Positions 26,131-34,456 of a stretch of DNA of 64,000 nucleotides are shown piece by piece (within the stretch, counting starts at the first letter, position 1; every line of letters begins with the position of its first letter). A program made the translations under genes and the position numbers. Under the pieces are notes generated by a model. That model made no database searches. It was not told the DNA's origin and saw only the letters and a list, made by a program, of their open reading frames with translations. The DNA is from Paenibacillus sp. A3 (lineage in GTDB: Bacteria; Bacillota; Bacilli; Paenibacillales; NBRC-103111), in the NCBI RefSeq assembly GCF_001399685.1, contig NZ_JTHN01000105.1, forward strand, positions 1 to 64,000, written 5' to 3'.

Positions 26131-26502
26131 ATGGTCAGAATCGGGGATAAAATCGCTCTGCTCCGCGAAAAGAATGCGCTCACTCAGGAAGAGCTTTCCA
26201 GTAAAATCAACATTTCGCGCGCTTCGCTCTCTCATTACGAGAAAAACCGCAGGGAGCCGGACTACGAAACCGTGGTCAAAATTGCAGATTTTTTTAAAGT
26301 ATCCATCGATTACTTATTGGGAAGAACCGAGGACCCCAGAGTCGTACTTGAGCCGGAAGTACGGGCTTTCGTAGATAGTCTGGAGCTGTCCGACGAAAAG
26401 ATTATCGACCGATTCTCCTTAACCGTAGACGGCATGAAACTGACTTTTGACGAGGCGAAGCGGTTCATCGCCTTCGTAAGGGCCGAAAGATCGCTCAGAT
26501 AA
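26131..26502 (+). CDS. XRE-family repressor 1 (PBSX-Xre-like)
   Basis: The protein has 123 residues from the ATG at 26131, eight bases behind GGAGGG. An N-terminal XRE helix-turn-helix (about 3-60) has the recognition helix ISRASLSHYEKNRREPDYET, very close to the SRARYSHYENGRSEPDYDT that I recall from PBSX Xre, and ends with VSIDYLLGRTEDP. The C-terminal 55 residues (VRAFVDSLELSDEKII..FSLTVDGMKLTFDEAKRFIAFVRAERS) are shared with XRE 2 and may be a dimerisation or ligand domain. It is divergent from the sinR-like gene, with operators between them, so it probably controls itself and sinR. Confidence 0.9.
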   Translation: MVRIGDKIALLREKNALTQEELSSKINISRASLSHYEKNRREPDYETVVKIADFFKVSIDYLLGRTEDPRVVLEPEVRAFVDSLELSDEKIIDRFSLTVDGMKLTFDEAKRFIAFVRAERSLR

Positions 26503-26635
26503 CGCTGCAAGCCTCCCTCCTGTTAAGCAAGCAGCCTAGCTCGATCCTCATTTCCATACAATCAGGTATACATGCGCCCCGCAATGGCAATAATGGGCAA
26601 TTGGGCGTCCTGCACGGTTCGCGGCGGATCCTTTA

Positions 26636-26809
26636 TCATGGCTTCGTGCGGCCGGGCGGTACGGACGACTGGGCTGAGGGCAGCTCCCGGACCGGATGAT
26701 TACGCTCCGGACAACCCTTAACCTCGTCCAAAAAACGGTTGATTTTATCAGGGTGAATCCCAAGCTGCTTCATGGTGATGCGAATATCAAGGGCAACGTT
26801 TCTGCTCAT
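26636..26809 (-). CDS. 57-residue SinI-like small protein, copy 2
   Basis: The ATG at 26809 is preceded by CAGGAGAG. The core VALDIRITMKQLGIHPDKINRFLDEV is paralogous to the protein at 25194-25349 and fits the SinI hairpin pattern better than copy 1 (GI-x-P-x-K-I-x-x-FL). A Pro/Arg-rich tail of unknown use follows. It is divergent from XRE gene 2, with three Xre-type dyads in the 490-bp gap. It is probably an anti-repressor that binds the SinR-like protein or one of the XRE proteins; this is inference from pattern and position. Confidence 0.6.
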   Translation of the reverse strand: MSRNVALDIRITMKQLGIHPDKINRFLDEVKGCPERNHPVRELPSAQSSVPPGRTKP

Positions 26810-26907
26810 GACTCCAAATCTCTCCTGTATAAGGTTTGGGTATGGGAGGCACCCTGCTTCAAATAAGTGGATTTGAAAAATCAGGGATAAGTTGCAACGG
26901 CATCTTG

Positions 26908-26945
26908 TATACTTATTGTATCATAAAACGGATACGAATTGTAAC
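26908..26945. promoter_or_regulatory. two Xre-type operators upstream of sinI-like 2
   Basis: TATAC-TTATT-GTATC (26908-26922) and GATAC-GAATT-GTAAC (26931-26945) each differ from GATAC-N5-GTATC at one base and are 23 bp apart centre to centre. Confidence 0.65.
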
Positions 26946-27009
26946 CTCATTTTTCTCTTTTCCTTGTCATTTGGTAACAAAATTCACCCAAAACAAGGAA
27001 GAACCATCC

Positions 27010-27038
27010 TTCACAAATGTCGATACGTAATGTATAAT
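27010..27038 (+). promoter_or_regulatory. promoter of XRE gene 2 with overlapping operator
   Basis: TTCACA (27010-27015), a 17-bp spacer and TATAAT (27033-27038), with the dyad GATAC-GTAAT-GTATA at 27022-27036. The shared block TACGTAATGTATAAT is identical in the XRE gene 1 promoter. Confidence 0.75.
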
Positions 27039-27300
27039 TTAATTACTTCCTAACACAGTCTGGGAGCTTGGCCGATCGTTACGGCCGTTCTTTATAGAAA
27101 ACAGGCCCCGCTGTGACAAAAGAAGCAAACGCATTCAATTTGTCTGGGAAGTTTGCTCCTGAAACGGTTTACTCCGGATTGTTTTTTCGTTATCGATTAG
27201 GCACAACGACTCATTCGCGACAAATGGAAAGACCTAGAACGAAACAATTCGTCCTAGCCGGAGGACTATCGTATACTTAAGATGATCGGGGTGAGAACAG

Positions 27301-27669
27301 TTGGGGCAAATTGGAAACCGCATCGCTGCATTAAGGGAAAAACAAGGATTGACTCAAGAAGAGCTTTCCTTGAAACTCGATATTTCCCGCGCCTCCCTCT
27401 CTCATTATGAGAAGAACCGCCGGGAACCCGACTACGATACCCTGGTGAAAATCGCCAATCATTTCAAAGTATCGATCGACTATTTGCTTGGTCGGACTCA
27501 GGACCCGGAGATGGTGCTGGATCAGCAGGTCAGACAATTCGTCGACAGCCTGGAGCTGTCGGACGAACGGATTTTGCAGCATTTTACGCTTACGATTGAC
27601 GGAAAACAGCTCACGCCGGAGGAAGCCAAGCGGTTCATCGCCTTTGTCCGGGCAGAGCGGTCCTTTTAA
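27301..27669 (+). CDS. XRE-family repressor 2 (PBSX-Xre-like)
   Basis: The protein has 122 residues and a TTG start behind GGGGTGAG. It is a close paralogue of XRE 1: the recognition region ISRASLSHYEKNRREPDYDT is nearly identical, as is the C-terminal FVDSLELSDERILQHFTLTIDG...EEAKRFIAFVRAERS. The two most likely bind the same operator, with differences confined to the linker and N-terminus. It is divergent from sinI-like 2 and converges with the end of the EPS operon. The leader mRNA is unusually long, about 260 nt. Confidence 0.9.
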   Translation: MGQIGNRIAALREKQGLTQEELSLKLDISRASLSHYEKNRREPDYDTLVKIANHFKVSIDYLLGRTQDPEMVLDQQVRQFVDSLELSDERILQHFTLTIDGKQLTPEEAKRFIAFVRAERSF

Positions 27670-27681
27670 GCATTTCGAATA

Positions 27682-27707
27682 AAGCCCCAGGCTCCTGCCT
27701 GGGGCTT
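27682..27707. terminator. terminator between XRE 2 and the EPS operon end
   Basis: AAGCCCCAGGC and GCCTGGGGCTT form a perfect 11-bp stem with a TCCT loop between convergent genes. The T-tract is weak on the plus strand and slightly better (TTTATT) on the minus strand. Confidence 0.75.
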
Positions 27708-27727
27708 CGCTATGTTCCACGCGCCGG

Positions 27728-28522
27728 CTATTCGTTATCCTGCTTCGGACCCTTTAAAAAATAGTCGGTCACAATCTTGGCCCATATTTCATAGCCCTTA
27801 TCGTTGGGATGTGTGGCATCGCTCAACACTTGGTCCAGGTTCATTTTATTTTTAGCGAGCGTCTCGTTCATTTCCTTATAAATATCGATATATTCCCAGC
27901 CGTTTTTCTCGATAAACGCTTTCGTGCCCTGAATGTATTCCTCGTACGTAAGCCCCGCCTTATTCTTGACTTCCCCGTGTCTTCTGGGGTTAGGAGACAA
28001 TAAAACAATTCTGCTTTCCGGCAAGCCCTGCTTTAGCCGGTTCACAATCGTTTCAATGTTTTTATTTGTCGTTTCGATCGTTATATTTTGCAGGTAATCG
28101 TTCAATAGGCTTGTCTCAAAAAGAACTACGGTCGGCTTTTGACGAATAATACGGTCGGGAATTTGATGATCGATCAAATTTTGGGTGGAAAAACCGTTAA
28201 TTCCCCCGTTGTTAAATTGTAAGCCGCTTAGCCCCGGCTGCTTTTTCAAAGCCTGCACCAGCTGACTGACCCAATTCTTCTCTTTCTGCGAGGCCCCCAT
28301 GCCCCCTGTGACGCTGCTCCCCATCGTTGATATAGACAAGGCTTTGTTATGCGCCGCTTCGTATTCCAACGTCTTGACCACGGGAGAAATTTGACGGCAG
28401 GCGGTTCGATGGGCCAAAAAATATTCAGGATTGGTGCAGCCCGAGGAGTTACTCAGATCTAACGAGGATATTCCGGCAAACAATAAGATGGTTATACTTT
28501 TAATGAAATCCAATAGATTCAT
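27728..28522 (-). CDS. secreted SGNH/GDSL-family hydrolase
   Basis: The protein has 264 residues; a hydrophobic N-terminus (about 6-22) acts as signal or anchor. SGNH blocks: nucleophile in STMGSSVTGG (S69 or S70), G107 in NNGGINGF, N141 in ETSLLNDYL, and the D235/H238 pair in SDATHPNDKGYEIWA. Such enzymes add or remove acetyl groups on polysaccharides. It is the last gene of the EPS operon, so an O-acetyl esterase or transferase acting on the exported polymer is the natural inference. GGAGGTCGCAGA precedes the ATG. Confidence 0.85.
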   Translation of the reverse strand: MNLLDFIKSITILLFAGISSLDLSNSSGCTNPEYFLAHRTACRQISPVVKTLEYEAAHNKALSISTMGSSVTGGMGASQKEKNWVSQLVQALKKQPGLSGLQFNNGGINGFSTQNLIDHQIPDRIIRQKPTVVLFETSLLNDYLQNITIETTNKNIETIVNRLKQGLPESRIVLLSPNPRRHGEVKNKAGLTYEEYIQGTKAFIEKNGWEYIDIYKEMNETLAKNKMNLDQVLSDATHPNDKGYEIWAKIVTDYFLKGPKQDNE

Positions 28523-28556
28523 TCTGCGACCTCCACTTCTCTTGTTGTCCCTTGGA

Positions 28557-29297
28557 TCATGATGGTTCCAGCTCTATACTAAAGTTATCGATTATATGCG
28601 AATTCGTATATTCTCCCGTGCTTGCGCTGAAACCGATAGCCTGCAATGGATCCGCTCCATCGACAGCTTCGGAAAGCACCTTCACCCGGTCCAGCAGGAC
28701 GACCAGCTTTTCTCCGGTAAATTCGATTTCGACGTCGTGCCAATTATAATCTTCCGTCTTCACCGTTTCAAACGAAGCCACTTTATTGGTAACGCTTCGT
28801 TTCACCAAGGCGATATAATTGCCTGCCTGATCATTTAATTCGGGATTGTAAAAATTATCGAAAATCACGGCGTAGCCTTCCGCCGGCTCAAAGCCCAAAT
28901 ATCCTCCGGAAGGCACCGCTTCCGACGGTCCCGCCACCCACAAAAAAGCAAGACCGTCCCCTCCCGTGCCTCCCCCGACCTTATAGCGGAAAGAGACCTT
29001 CCACCGGTCGGCCACATTCGTCTTGAGCCACGCGGCTCCCGCCGAATTCAGATTGGGGGTCGTTAAAACCAACGTCCCTTCTCCCCGGAAGGCCGTTCCC
29101 CAATAGCTCCATAACCCGCTATCTTGCTCAAACGTATCCGTAATCAACGGAATACGCGTACCCGTATTGCTTGCTCCGGGCGAAGCCGGCGAATCGTCGT
29201 ATTTCAAGAGCGGCACATGGTGTCCGGACTCTTTCTGTGCAAATAATACCATCATTAAAATCGTAATCGGGAACAAAAGGATAAGCTTTCGTCTCAA
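28557..29297 (-). CDS. membrane-anchored L-type-lectin-like protein
   Basis: The protein has 246 residues, a TTG start and GGGAGC upstream. An N-terminal signal/anchor helix (about 4-20) precedes a concanavalin-A-like domain. The phrases VSFRYKVGGGTGGDGLAFLWV and YAVIFDNFYNPELNDQAGNYIALV match the metal- and sugar-binding strands of L-type lectins (D in FDN, D/N in the following loop), and ITDTF...WSYWGTAF near residue 50 and HIIDNFSIEL at the end close the sandwich. It may bind the nascent or secreted EPS at the surface. No catalytic Glu pair of GH16 is present, so lectin is preferred over glycosidase. Confidence 0.75.
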   Translation of the reverse strand: MRRKLILLFPITILMMVLFAQKESGHHVPLLKYDDSPASPGASNTGTRIPLITDTFEQDSGLWSYWGTAFRGEGTLVLTTPNLNSAGAAWLKTNVADRWKVSFRYKVGGGTGGDGLAFLWVAGPSEAVPSGGYLGFEPAEGYAVIFDNFYNPELNDQAGNYIALVKRSVTNKVASFETVKTEDYNWHDVEIEFTGEKLVVLLDRVKVLSEAVDGADPLQAIGFSASTGEYTNSHIIDNFSIELEPS

Positions 29298-29334
29298 GTG
29301 TGATTTGCTCCCTTCTGGTTGACGATGGCTCAGT

Positions 29335-29649
29335 TTATTTTTCAGTGGCCATATGCTTGCTCAAAATGTTCTCCCCAGCTTCCTCCGGAATATTTAACAG
29401 CTGCAGCAAGTGCTTGGACTCCAGATACAATTTATGCGTGTCCTTGGAAATTCGTAAGCAGGAGCAAACGAGCTCGTAATCGACATTCAAATATTCCGCA
29501 AGCCGCTTGTATATTTTCACATCGTAGGTTTTACTATCCTGGCACTCCGTGCAGACAAAGCTAACTGCGTAACTGGTCCCTTTCCCCGATTCCTCGTCCG
29601 TTTCAAAGAAAAACACTTTCTTGATCTGATTGCCGCAGGTACAAATCAT
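29335..29649 (-). CDS. small Cys-rich protein, possible zinc ribbon
   Basis: The protein has 104 residues; AGGAG precedes the ATG. It has a CTCGNQ start (C3, C5), FVCTEC (C33, C36) and LVCSC (C62, C64), so up to six cysteines could bind zinc. The rest is a helical, charged segment (KLYLESKHLLQLLNIPEEAGENILSKH). I do not recognise the family. It lies in the EPS operon between manC and the lectin-like gene, on the same transcript, but has no signal peptide, so it is cytoplasmic and possibly regulatory. Confidence 0.6.
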   Translation of the reverse strand: MICTCGNQIKKVFFFETDEESGKGTSYAVSFVCTECQDSKTYDVKIYKRLAEYLNVDYELVCSCLRISKDTHKLYLESKHLLQLLNIPEEAGENILSKHMATEK

Positions 29650-29691
29650 GTTCCATATCTCCTATGCACAACAATATGCATTGATGTTTAC

Positions 29692-31059
29692 TTAAATGCA
29701 TAGCCGGACGATCTCCGTCCAGGTCGTGCACAGCTCGACTGTGTTCTCTTCAAAAGCTCCGGCGCCGTTCTGGATTTCGATCAACTCAAGATCGGTCAGC
29801 GCGCGAACGCTGTGTCTTGTTCCGGCCGGAATCCGAATGACGTCGCCTGCCTGAATCGGCTGAAGCCGCTCATCGAGGATCATTTCCCCTGTGCCGGAAA
29901 GCACGGTCAGCACTTCGTCATGCATGCGATGAACCTGATAACTGTGATGCTTACCGGCCAAGATGCACAGCCTTCGGGTTAACGCCTTGTGGTCGTTCTC
30001 GCCCAGAACGCAATCCAAGATTCGGTATTTTCCCCATACTCTTTCCTCATACATGGGGGGTTGCTCGATCGATTTGATGATATCTTTGATCTTCGGCGTC
30101 GATTCCTTGCTTGCCACAAGAATTCCGTCCGGACTTGCGGCAACGACTACATCCGGCACATCCAGCACGGTAACGGGAATGTTCAGCTCGTTGACCAAAT
30201 GCGTATTGTGACTGGCGTCCGTCATGATTCCCGTGCCGATAATCGGCGTACTCATCTCTTCCGTCAGCGTATTCCAGGTGCCCAGATCTTTCCATACTCC
30301 ATCGTACGACAGCATAGCGATATTTTTCGTTTTCTCGACAACTTCATAATCGAAGCTGATTTTATCCATTTTCCCGTACTGCCGAGCCAATTCTTCATAC
30401 TGGATGGGCAGGCCTTTTTTAATCAACAGCGTGATGATGAAGTCGAGCTTAAACGCGAAGATCCCGCAATTCCAAAGCGCGGATTGGGCAATCAGCTCCG
30501 CCGCTTTGCTTTGTGTCGGCTTTTCTTGGAAGTTGGCCACTCGCATGAACGGTTCGCCGCTGTCCATACTCGGTTCCGGCACGATATAGCCGTATTTTTC
30601 GGACGGAAAAGTCGGCTTTACCCCCATGAGCGCCAAGTCCGCCTTCGATTGCCGCAGTACATCCTCCAGCTTTTTAATATGCTCGAAGAACGGATCTTCC
30701 ACATAAGGATCGACGGGAAGAATCGCTACGCATTCCTCAAGGCTGACGCTTTCCACAGAATACAAATAGACGGCGGCCAGAGCAATCGCCGGAAACGTAT
30801 CCCGTCTCTCCGGCTCGATGATCAGGGGAACCTGCTCGCCGATCTGGCTTTGCAAAATTTCCCGCTGCACTTTTCCCGTGGCCACGTAGGCGGACTGATC
30901 GATATCGGCGTGTTTCAACTGCCGCCATACCCGTTCAACCATCGATTCGAGCTGCCCTTCGTCGTTGCGCAGCACCTTCAAAAATTGCTTCGACCTCGTA
31001 TCGTTCGATAACGGCCACAGACGCTTGCCCGAGCCGCCGGACAATAGAATGTATTTCAT
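29692..31059 (-). CDS. manC: mannose-1-phosphate guanylyltransferase with cupin domain
   Basis: The protein has 455 residues from the ATG at 31059, whose ATGA overlaps the stop of the upstream glycosyltransferase. The nucleotidyltransferase domain has GGSGKRLWPLSND (8-20), AILPVDPYVED and FQEKP motifs; the C-terminal cupin (about 350-440) has VWGKYRILD, HHSYQVHRMHDEVLTVLSGTGEM and PAGTRHSVRAL, as in bifunctional ManC/AlgA proteins. It makes GDP-mannose from mannose-1-phosphate and GTP, and the cupin may isomerise fructose-6-phosphate. It implies mannose (or a derivative) in the polymer. Confidence 0.93.
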   Translation of the reverse strand: MKYILLSGGSGKRLWPLSNDTRSKQFLKVLRNDEGQLESMVERVWRQLKHADIDQSAYVATGKVQREILQSQIGEQVPLIIEPERRDTFPAIALAAVYLYSVESVSLEECVAILPVDPYVEDPFFEHIKKLEDVLRQSKADLALMGVKPTFPSEKYGYIVPEPSMDSGEPFMRVANFQEKPTQSKAAELIAQSALWNCGIFAFKLDFIITLLIKKGLPIQYEELARQYGKMDKISFDYEVVEKTKNIAMLSYDGVWKDLGTWNTLTEEMSTPIIGTGIMTDASHNTHLVNELNIPVTVLDVPDVVVAASPDGILVASKESTPKIKDIIKSIEQPPMYEERVWGKYRILDCVLGENDHKALTRRLCILAGKHHSYQVHRMHDEVLTVLSGTGEMILDERLQPIQAGDVIRIPAGTRHSVRALTDLELIEIQNGAGAFEENTVELCTTWTEIVRLCI

Positions 31060-32246
31060 GATAAGCACATCCTTTTCATGGTATCGTTTTGCTCGCCCGC
31101 GGTTCGCAGCAGCACCTCGTTCACGTGGTTTGCCGCATGACTCCACGTATATTTGGACAGCACAAAGTTGCGGCAGACCTCTGAAGTAGGCCATGTCTCC
31201 CGCTCCCGGTACAGACGAACCAGCCCTTCGGCAATGGCGTCGGCGCTCGTATCCTTGAATAAAAACCGGGAGTCGAACGGCGTCAAAATTTCCTTGTTCC
31301 CCCCGATGGGAGTCGCTACCACCGGTACGCCGCTGGCGAGAGCCTCAATGGTAATCAAGCCGAAGCCTTCCAGCGCCTGGGTAGGAACAACGAACAAATC
31401 CGAGGATTGATAATACAAGGGGAGTTGCTCCTCCGGCACATATCCGAGCAGACGAACATGATGCTCAAGGCCGTATTCCCGAATTTTCTCCTTCAATTCG
31501 TCGGCCAGCGGCCCTCTTCCGCCGATGAGCAAGAGACTGTCCGGCATCTCGCGCACAAACGTCCTCCACGCTTCCAGCAAAGCGAGCAAGCCCATCCGCT
31601 TGACCAAGCGTCTCACGGTCAATACGACAAAGCGGTCGGAAGGAATGTTCAGCTCGGCTCTTGTCTTCTGCCGGTCGGAGGCCGGCTTGAAGTTATCGAT
31701 ATTGGTCGCTCCGGGTACAATTTCGATTTTGTCCAGCGGAATTCCATACGACTCGTGTAAAATGTCTTTAAAAAATTGGCTCAGTACAATGAAGCGGTCG
31801 CCGAGCTGATATGTGCTCATCTCGATCTTCCGGGCCACCGAGTTTCTCAGCCGGTTGACCAAATCAAGCTTTTCCACGCCCAATTCGTTCGCCCACGGGC
31901 CGTGAAAGCTCATCACCACGGGAATATTCCGTTTCTTCGCTTCCAGAGCCGGACCCAGGGCATACGGCGAGAAATGCGTGTAAAGCACATCGATCGGACG
32001 GCTGTTCATAATGGCCCCCGCTTTTTTTCGAAAGGCCCATTGCCGCATCAGCATCATCTTATGGGGCTGCGTGGCCTGGATGATTTTGATTCCCTGATGC
32101 ACCGGCTGTTCCGGGCTGCTCACCATAGCTTCCAGATCATGGATTTCGGAAAGCTTCTCGCATATCGAACGAAAATAAGTATTTAATCCTCCTGGCTGAT
32201 ACACGGGCCATCCCATTCCCGTTGCCAATATTCGTAATATTGACAT
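31056..32246 (-). CDS. glycosyltransferase family 4
   Basis: The protein has 396 residues from the ATG at 32246 behind GGGGGATCAGC. The N-terminal acceptor domain starts ILRILATGMGWPVYQPGGLNTYFRSIC; the C-terminal donor domain shows VVLTVRRLVKRMGLLALLEAW, LLGYVPEEQLPLYYQSSDLFVVPT and the EGFGLITIEALASGVPVVATPIGG block with the E-x7-E pair of retaining GT-B enzymes. It transfers one sugar to the lipid-linked repeat at the cytoplasmic membrane face. Donor and linkage are unknown. Confidence 0.92.
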   Translation of the reverse strand: MSILRILATGMGWPVYQPGGLNTYFRSICEKLSEIHDLEAMVSSPEQPVHQGIKIIQATQPHKMMLMRQWAFRKKAGAIMNSRPIDVLYTHFSPYALGPALEAKKRNIPVVMSFHGPWANELGVEKLDLVNRLRNSVARKIEMSTYQLGDRFIVLSQFFKDILHESYGIPLDKIEIVPGATNIDNFKPASDRQKTRAELNIPSDRFVVLTVRRLVKRMGLLALLEAWRTFVREMPDSLLLIGGRGPLADELKEKIREYGLEHHVRLLGYVPEEQLPLYYQSSDLFVVPTQALEGFGLITIEALASGVPVVATPIGGNKEILTPFDSRFLFKDTSADAIAEGLVRLYRERETWPTSEVCRNFVLSKYTWSHAANHVNEVLLRTAGEQNDTMKRMCLS

Positions 32247-32262
32247 GCTGATCCCCCTACCT

Positions 32263-33042
32263 TTATTCGGCAACTCCGCTATTTTGAACCCTCTTTAATT
32301 CATACAGCTTGATTTGCGTCAAATATTCGTAATAAGCCCACAGGGTCGCAACCGTGAGACCGGCCAGCCCTTTCTTGAACAGCCCGTGAACAAAATATTT
32401 TTGCCCGAAGCGCAGAACCGGGCGGAACAGCAGCCGCATCAGACTGAAATTCTGGTTGGCGGATAGCGCTTTTTGCGCTTCCAAGGCGGTGTATTTATTA
32501 AACCGGATGACATGGTCATCGATGCTGCGGTAGCCGTCATGCCATAGAATTCCCGGCATAAATCCGATCTTGCGTCCTTCCGGTTCCGGTCCTTCGTGAA
32601 CCTCCGTCTCTCGAATGGAGGTGACTTTCCGGTTATACATCCGCGGAAGACTCTCCCCTTTATCGAGCCATTTCCCCATAAAATTGCCGATCCGGTAGAT
32701 GTTGTAAATATCCGCGTCGGCCGTTTTCCCGGCTTTCCACTGCTTGATGGAATGTTTCAGTTCCTCGTTCGCAAATTCATCCGTGTCGATGAAAAAGATC
32801 CAGTCGTGGGTCGCCTTCTCCGCGGCAAAATTGCGTTGTTTGGCAAAGCCGGGCCATGGATTGAAAAATACTTTGCAGCCTAAGCTTTCGGCGATTTCCA
32901 CCGTCGCATCCTTGCTTCCCCCATCGACAACAACAATCTCATCCGCAAAATCCTGACATGAAACAACGGCTTTGGCGATTCGTTGCTCCTCGTTTTGAGC
33001 GATAATCGTAACCGATATGCGCTTGACCTCGGAGTGGTCCAT
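32263..33042 (-). CDS. glycosyltransferase family 2 (WaaE/KdtX-like)
   Basis: The protein has 259 residues. GT-A features are SVTIIAQNEEQRIAKAVVSCQDFADEIVVVDGGSKDAT (donor binding, first Asp), PWPGFAKQRNFAAEKATHDWIFFIDTDEFAN (the DTD metal site) and LPRMYNRKVTSIRETEVHEGPEPEG with the later WHDGYRSIDDHVIRFNKYT, characteristic of WaaE/LgtF-type beta-1,4-glucosyltransferases. It probably adds a branch or backbone hexose to the repeat. Confidence 0.92.
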   Translation of the reverse strand: MDHSEVKRISVTIIAQNEEQRIAKAVVSCQDFADEIVVVDGGSKDATVEIAESLGCKVFFNPWPGFAKQRNFAAEKATHDWIFFIDTDEFANEELKHSIKQWKAGKTADADIYNIYRIGNFMGKWLDKGESLPRMYNRKVTSIRETEVHEGPEPEGRKIGFMPGILWHDGYRSIDDHVIRFNKYTALEAQKALSANQNFSLMRLLFRPVLRFGQKYFVHGLFKKGLAGLTVATLWAYYEYLTQIKLYELKRVQNSGVAE

Positions 33043-33064
33043 CTCCTGATTGACTCCTTTCTAT

Positions 33065-34453
33065 TTAGGTAGCATTTGATTTGAGCCGTTGCGTGATTTT
33101 CTGCTTAAACCATAATAAATCGCCCTGTGTCGGGACAGGACGCGGCATCGGCACCTTCAAGCTGAGCGGGAATTGAAACATAATGAAGCAGAATCGGACA
33201 AAGGTTGCCGCTAATAATGCACAAGCCGCTCCCGTCAAGCCGAAGCGCGGAACCAGGATGATAAGCAGCGGAATGCTGATGGAGAGACCTATAGCTTGGA
33301 GAAGGGATACTTTGCCGGGCTTTCCCAAAGCCATGAAGGTTTGCGCCAATACCCAGACCGCACCGCTTAATGCCGTCTCAAGAAGCAAGATCCATATAAT
33401 ACCCGTCGCTTCCCTATATTTCTCGCCATACAACAAGATGAGCGCCGTCGGCGAAATGACCATTAAAACCAAGGCAATGATGCAGGTGCCCGTCGAAGCG
33501 ATCCGGAATACTTTCATCGTGAGTGAAATGGTCTCTTCCTTGCTCATGCCTGCGGCTTTGGGCAGCAGGACAATCGCAATGGCATTTTGAAAAATGCCGA
33601 CCATCCGCGCAAGGCTTAAAGCGACCAAATAGAGCCCCAGGTCGGTCGGTGTCATTAGCCGCACCATCACCACCTGGTCCATGAACAAAGTTAACGTGGC
33701 CACGATATCGATCAAATAGGAAGAAAGGCCATACGTGATAAGCCTCTTGACCGACGAGACGATGCCTTTCAACGAAGTTTTGTACACGCGAAACAGCTGG
33801 TATACGGTATAAATCCCAATCGGTACATTGGGAAGAAAATACGATAAGGCTGAGGTGAACGGCGTTAAATGGCCCGTGAGCGCCAGCCCCAACAGCATGA
33901 TCAGCGTCGCGACAACAGGCAAATATCGTCTTCGGTTAAACCCCTTGAAATCTTCGCGTCCCTGCATGACGGCGTTTAAATAGTTTGTAAAAAGTACGCT
34001 TGGCGCAAAAAACATCAAAATTTGTGCCAAAACCACCGTTTCATGCGAATAAGAGCTCAGCCAGACCGGAACAAACCAGATGCCTGCCGCCGTAATGAAT
34101 ACGCTGGTTCCCAGATGAATCAGGCAAGCGGTATAAATAAAGTTTCCGGATTCCTGCGGATTTTTCTTCATGTTGTAGATCACGGAGGTTTGCAGGCCGA
34201 GCGTAAACAATTGCCCGAGCAGCGACGGCCAGAGCATGATCGCCGATTGCTCCCCTCTCCCGACGGGGCCTAAGTAACGGGCGCAAATGATCCCCGTTCC
34301 GAGGTTCAGAAGAACGATAAACATGCTGGTCATGATGGTTCTTATCGTATTGGCCGCGCTTGATTTTTTACTCAACTTGTTCTGAAGACCGGTCCATAAT
34401 GGGATGAACCTTTTCAATGCTTTTTCGGGTAGTATAGACATGAGCCGCGACAT
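33065..34453 (-). CDS. polysaccharide flippase Wzx, copy 2
   Basis: The protein has 462 residues and about twelve to fourteen membrane helices of the MOP superfamily. The signature GIICARYLGPVGRGEQSAIMLW is near the first helix pair, with LMTPTDLGLYLVALSLARMVGIFQNAIAIVLLPKAAGMS in the middle. It flips lipid-linked repeat units outward. It is clearly paralogous to copy 1 at 39490-40884 (same ARYLGPVG, LGLYLVA and ..LPKA/PKAS motifs). It follows the paralogous Wzy by three base pairs, so the Wzy/Wzx pair was duplicated as a unit. Confidence 0.92.
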   Translation of the reverse strand: MSRLMSILPEKALKRFIPLWTGLQNKLSKKSSAANTIRTIMTSMFIVLLNLGTGIICARYLGPVGRGEQSAIMLWPSLLGQLFTLGLQTSVIYNMKKNPQESGNFIYTACLIHLGTSVFITAAGIWFVPVWLSSYSHETVVLAQILMFFAPSVLFTNYLNAVMQGREDFKGFNRRRYLPVVATLIMLLGLALTGHLTPFTSALSYFLPNVPIGIYTVYQLFRVYKTSLKGIVSSVKRLITYGLSSYLIDIVATLTLFMDQVVMVRLMTPTDLGLYLVALSLARMVGIFQNAIAIVLLPKAAGMSKEETISLTMKVFRIASTGTCIIALVLMVISPTALILLYGEKYREATGIIWILLLETALSGAVWVLAQTFMALGKPGKVSLLQAIGLSISIPLLIILVPRFGLTGAACALLAATFVRFCFIMFQFPLSLKVPMPRPVPTQGDLLWFKQKITQRLKSNAT

Positions 34454-34456
34454 CCT

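Larger units (their letters stand above)
26810..27300. other. 491-bp divergent regulatory region between sinI-like 2 and XRE 2
   Basis: It holds operator dyads at 26908-26922, 26931-26945 and 27022-27036 and the XRE 2 promoter at 27010-27038. About 260 bp of leader follow up to the XRE 2 start. The leader has small inverted repeats (for example ACGAA-ACAA-TTCGT near 27240) but no ORF with a credible ribosome binding site. Confidence 0.55.

Noticed and set aside
27215-27275. 18-codon ORF in the long leader of XRE 2
   Set aside because: It has no ribosome binding site and ends before the XRE 2 start without any supporting hairpins.
29989-31011. 340-codon plus-strand ORF
   Set aside because: Antisense to manC, which has full motifs.
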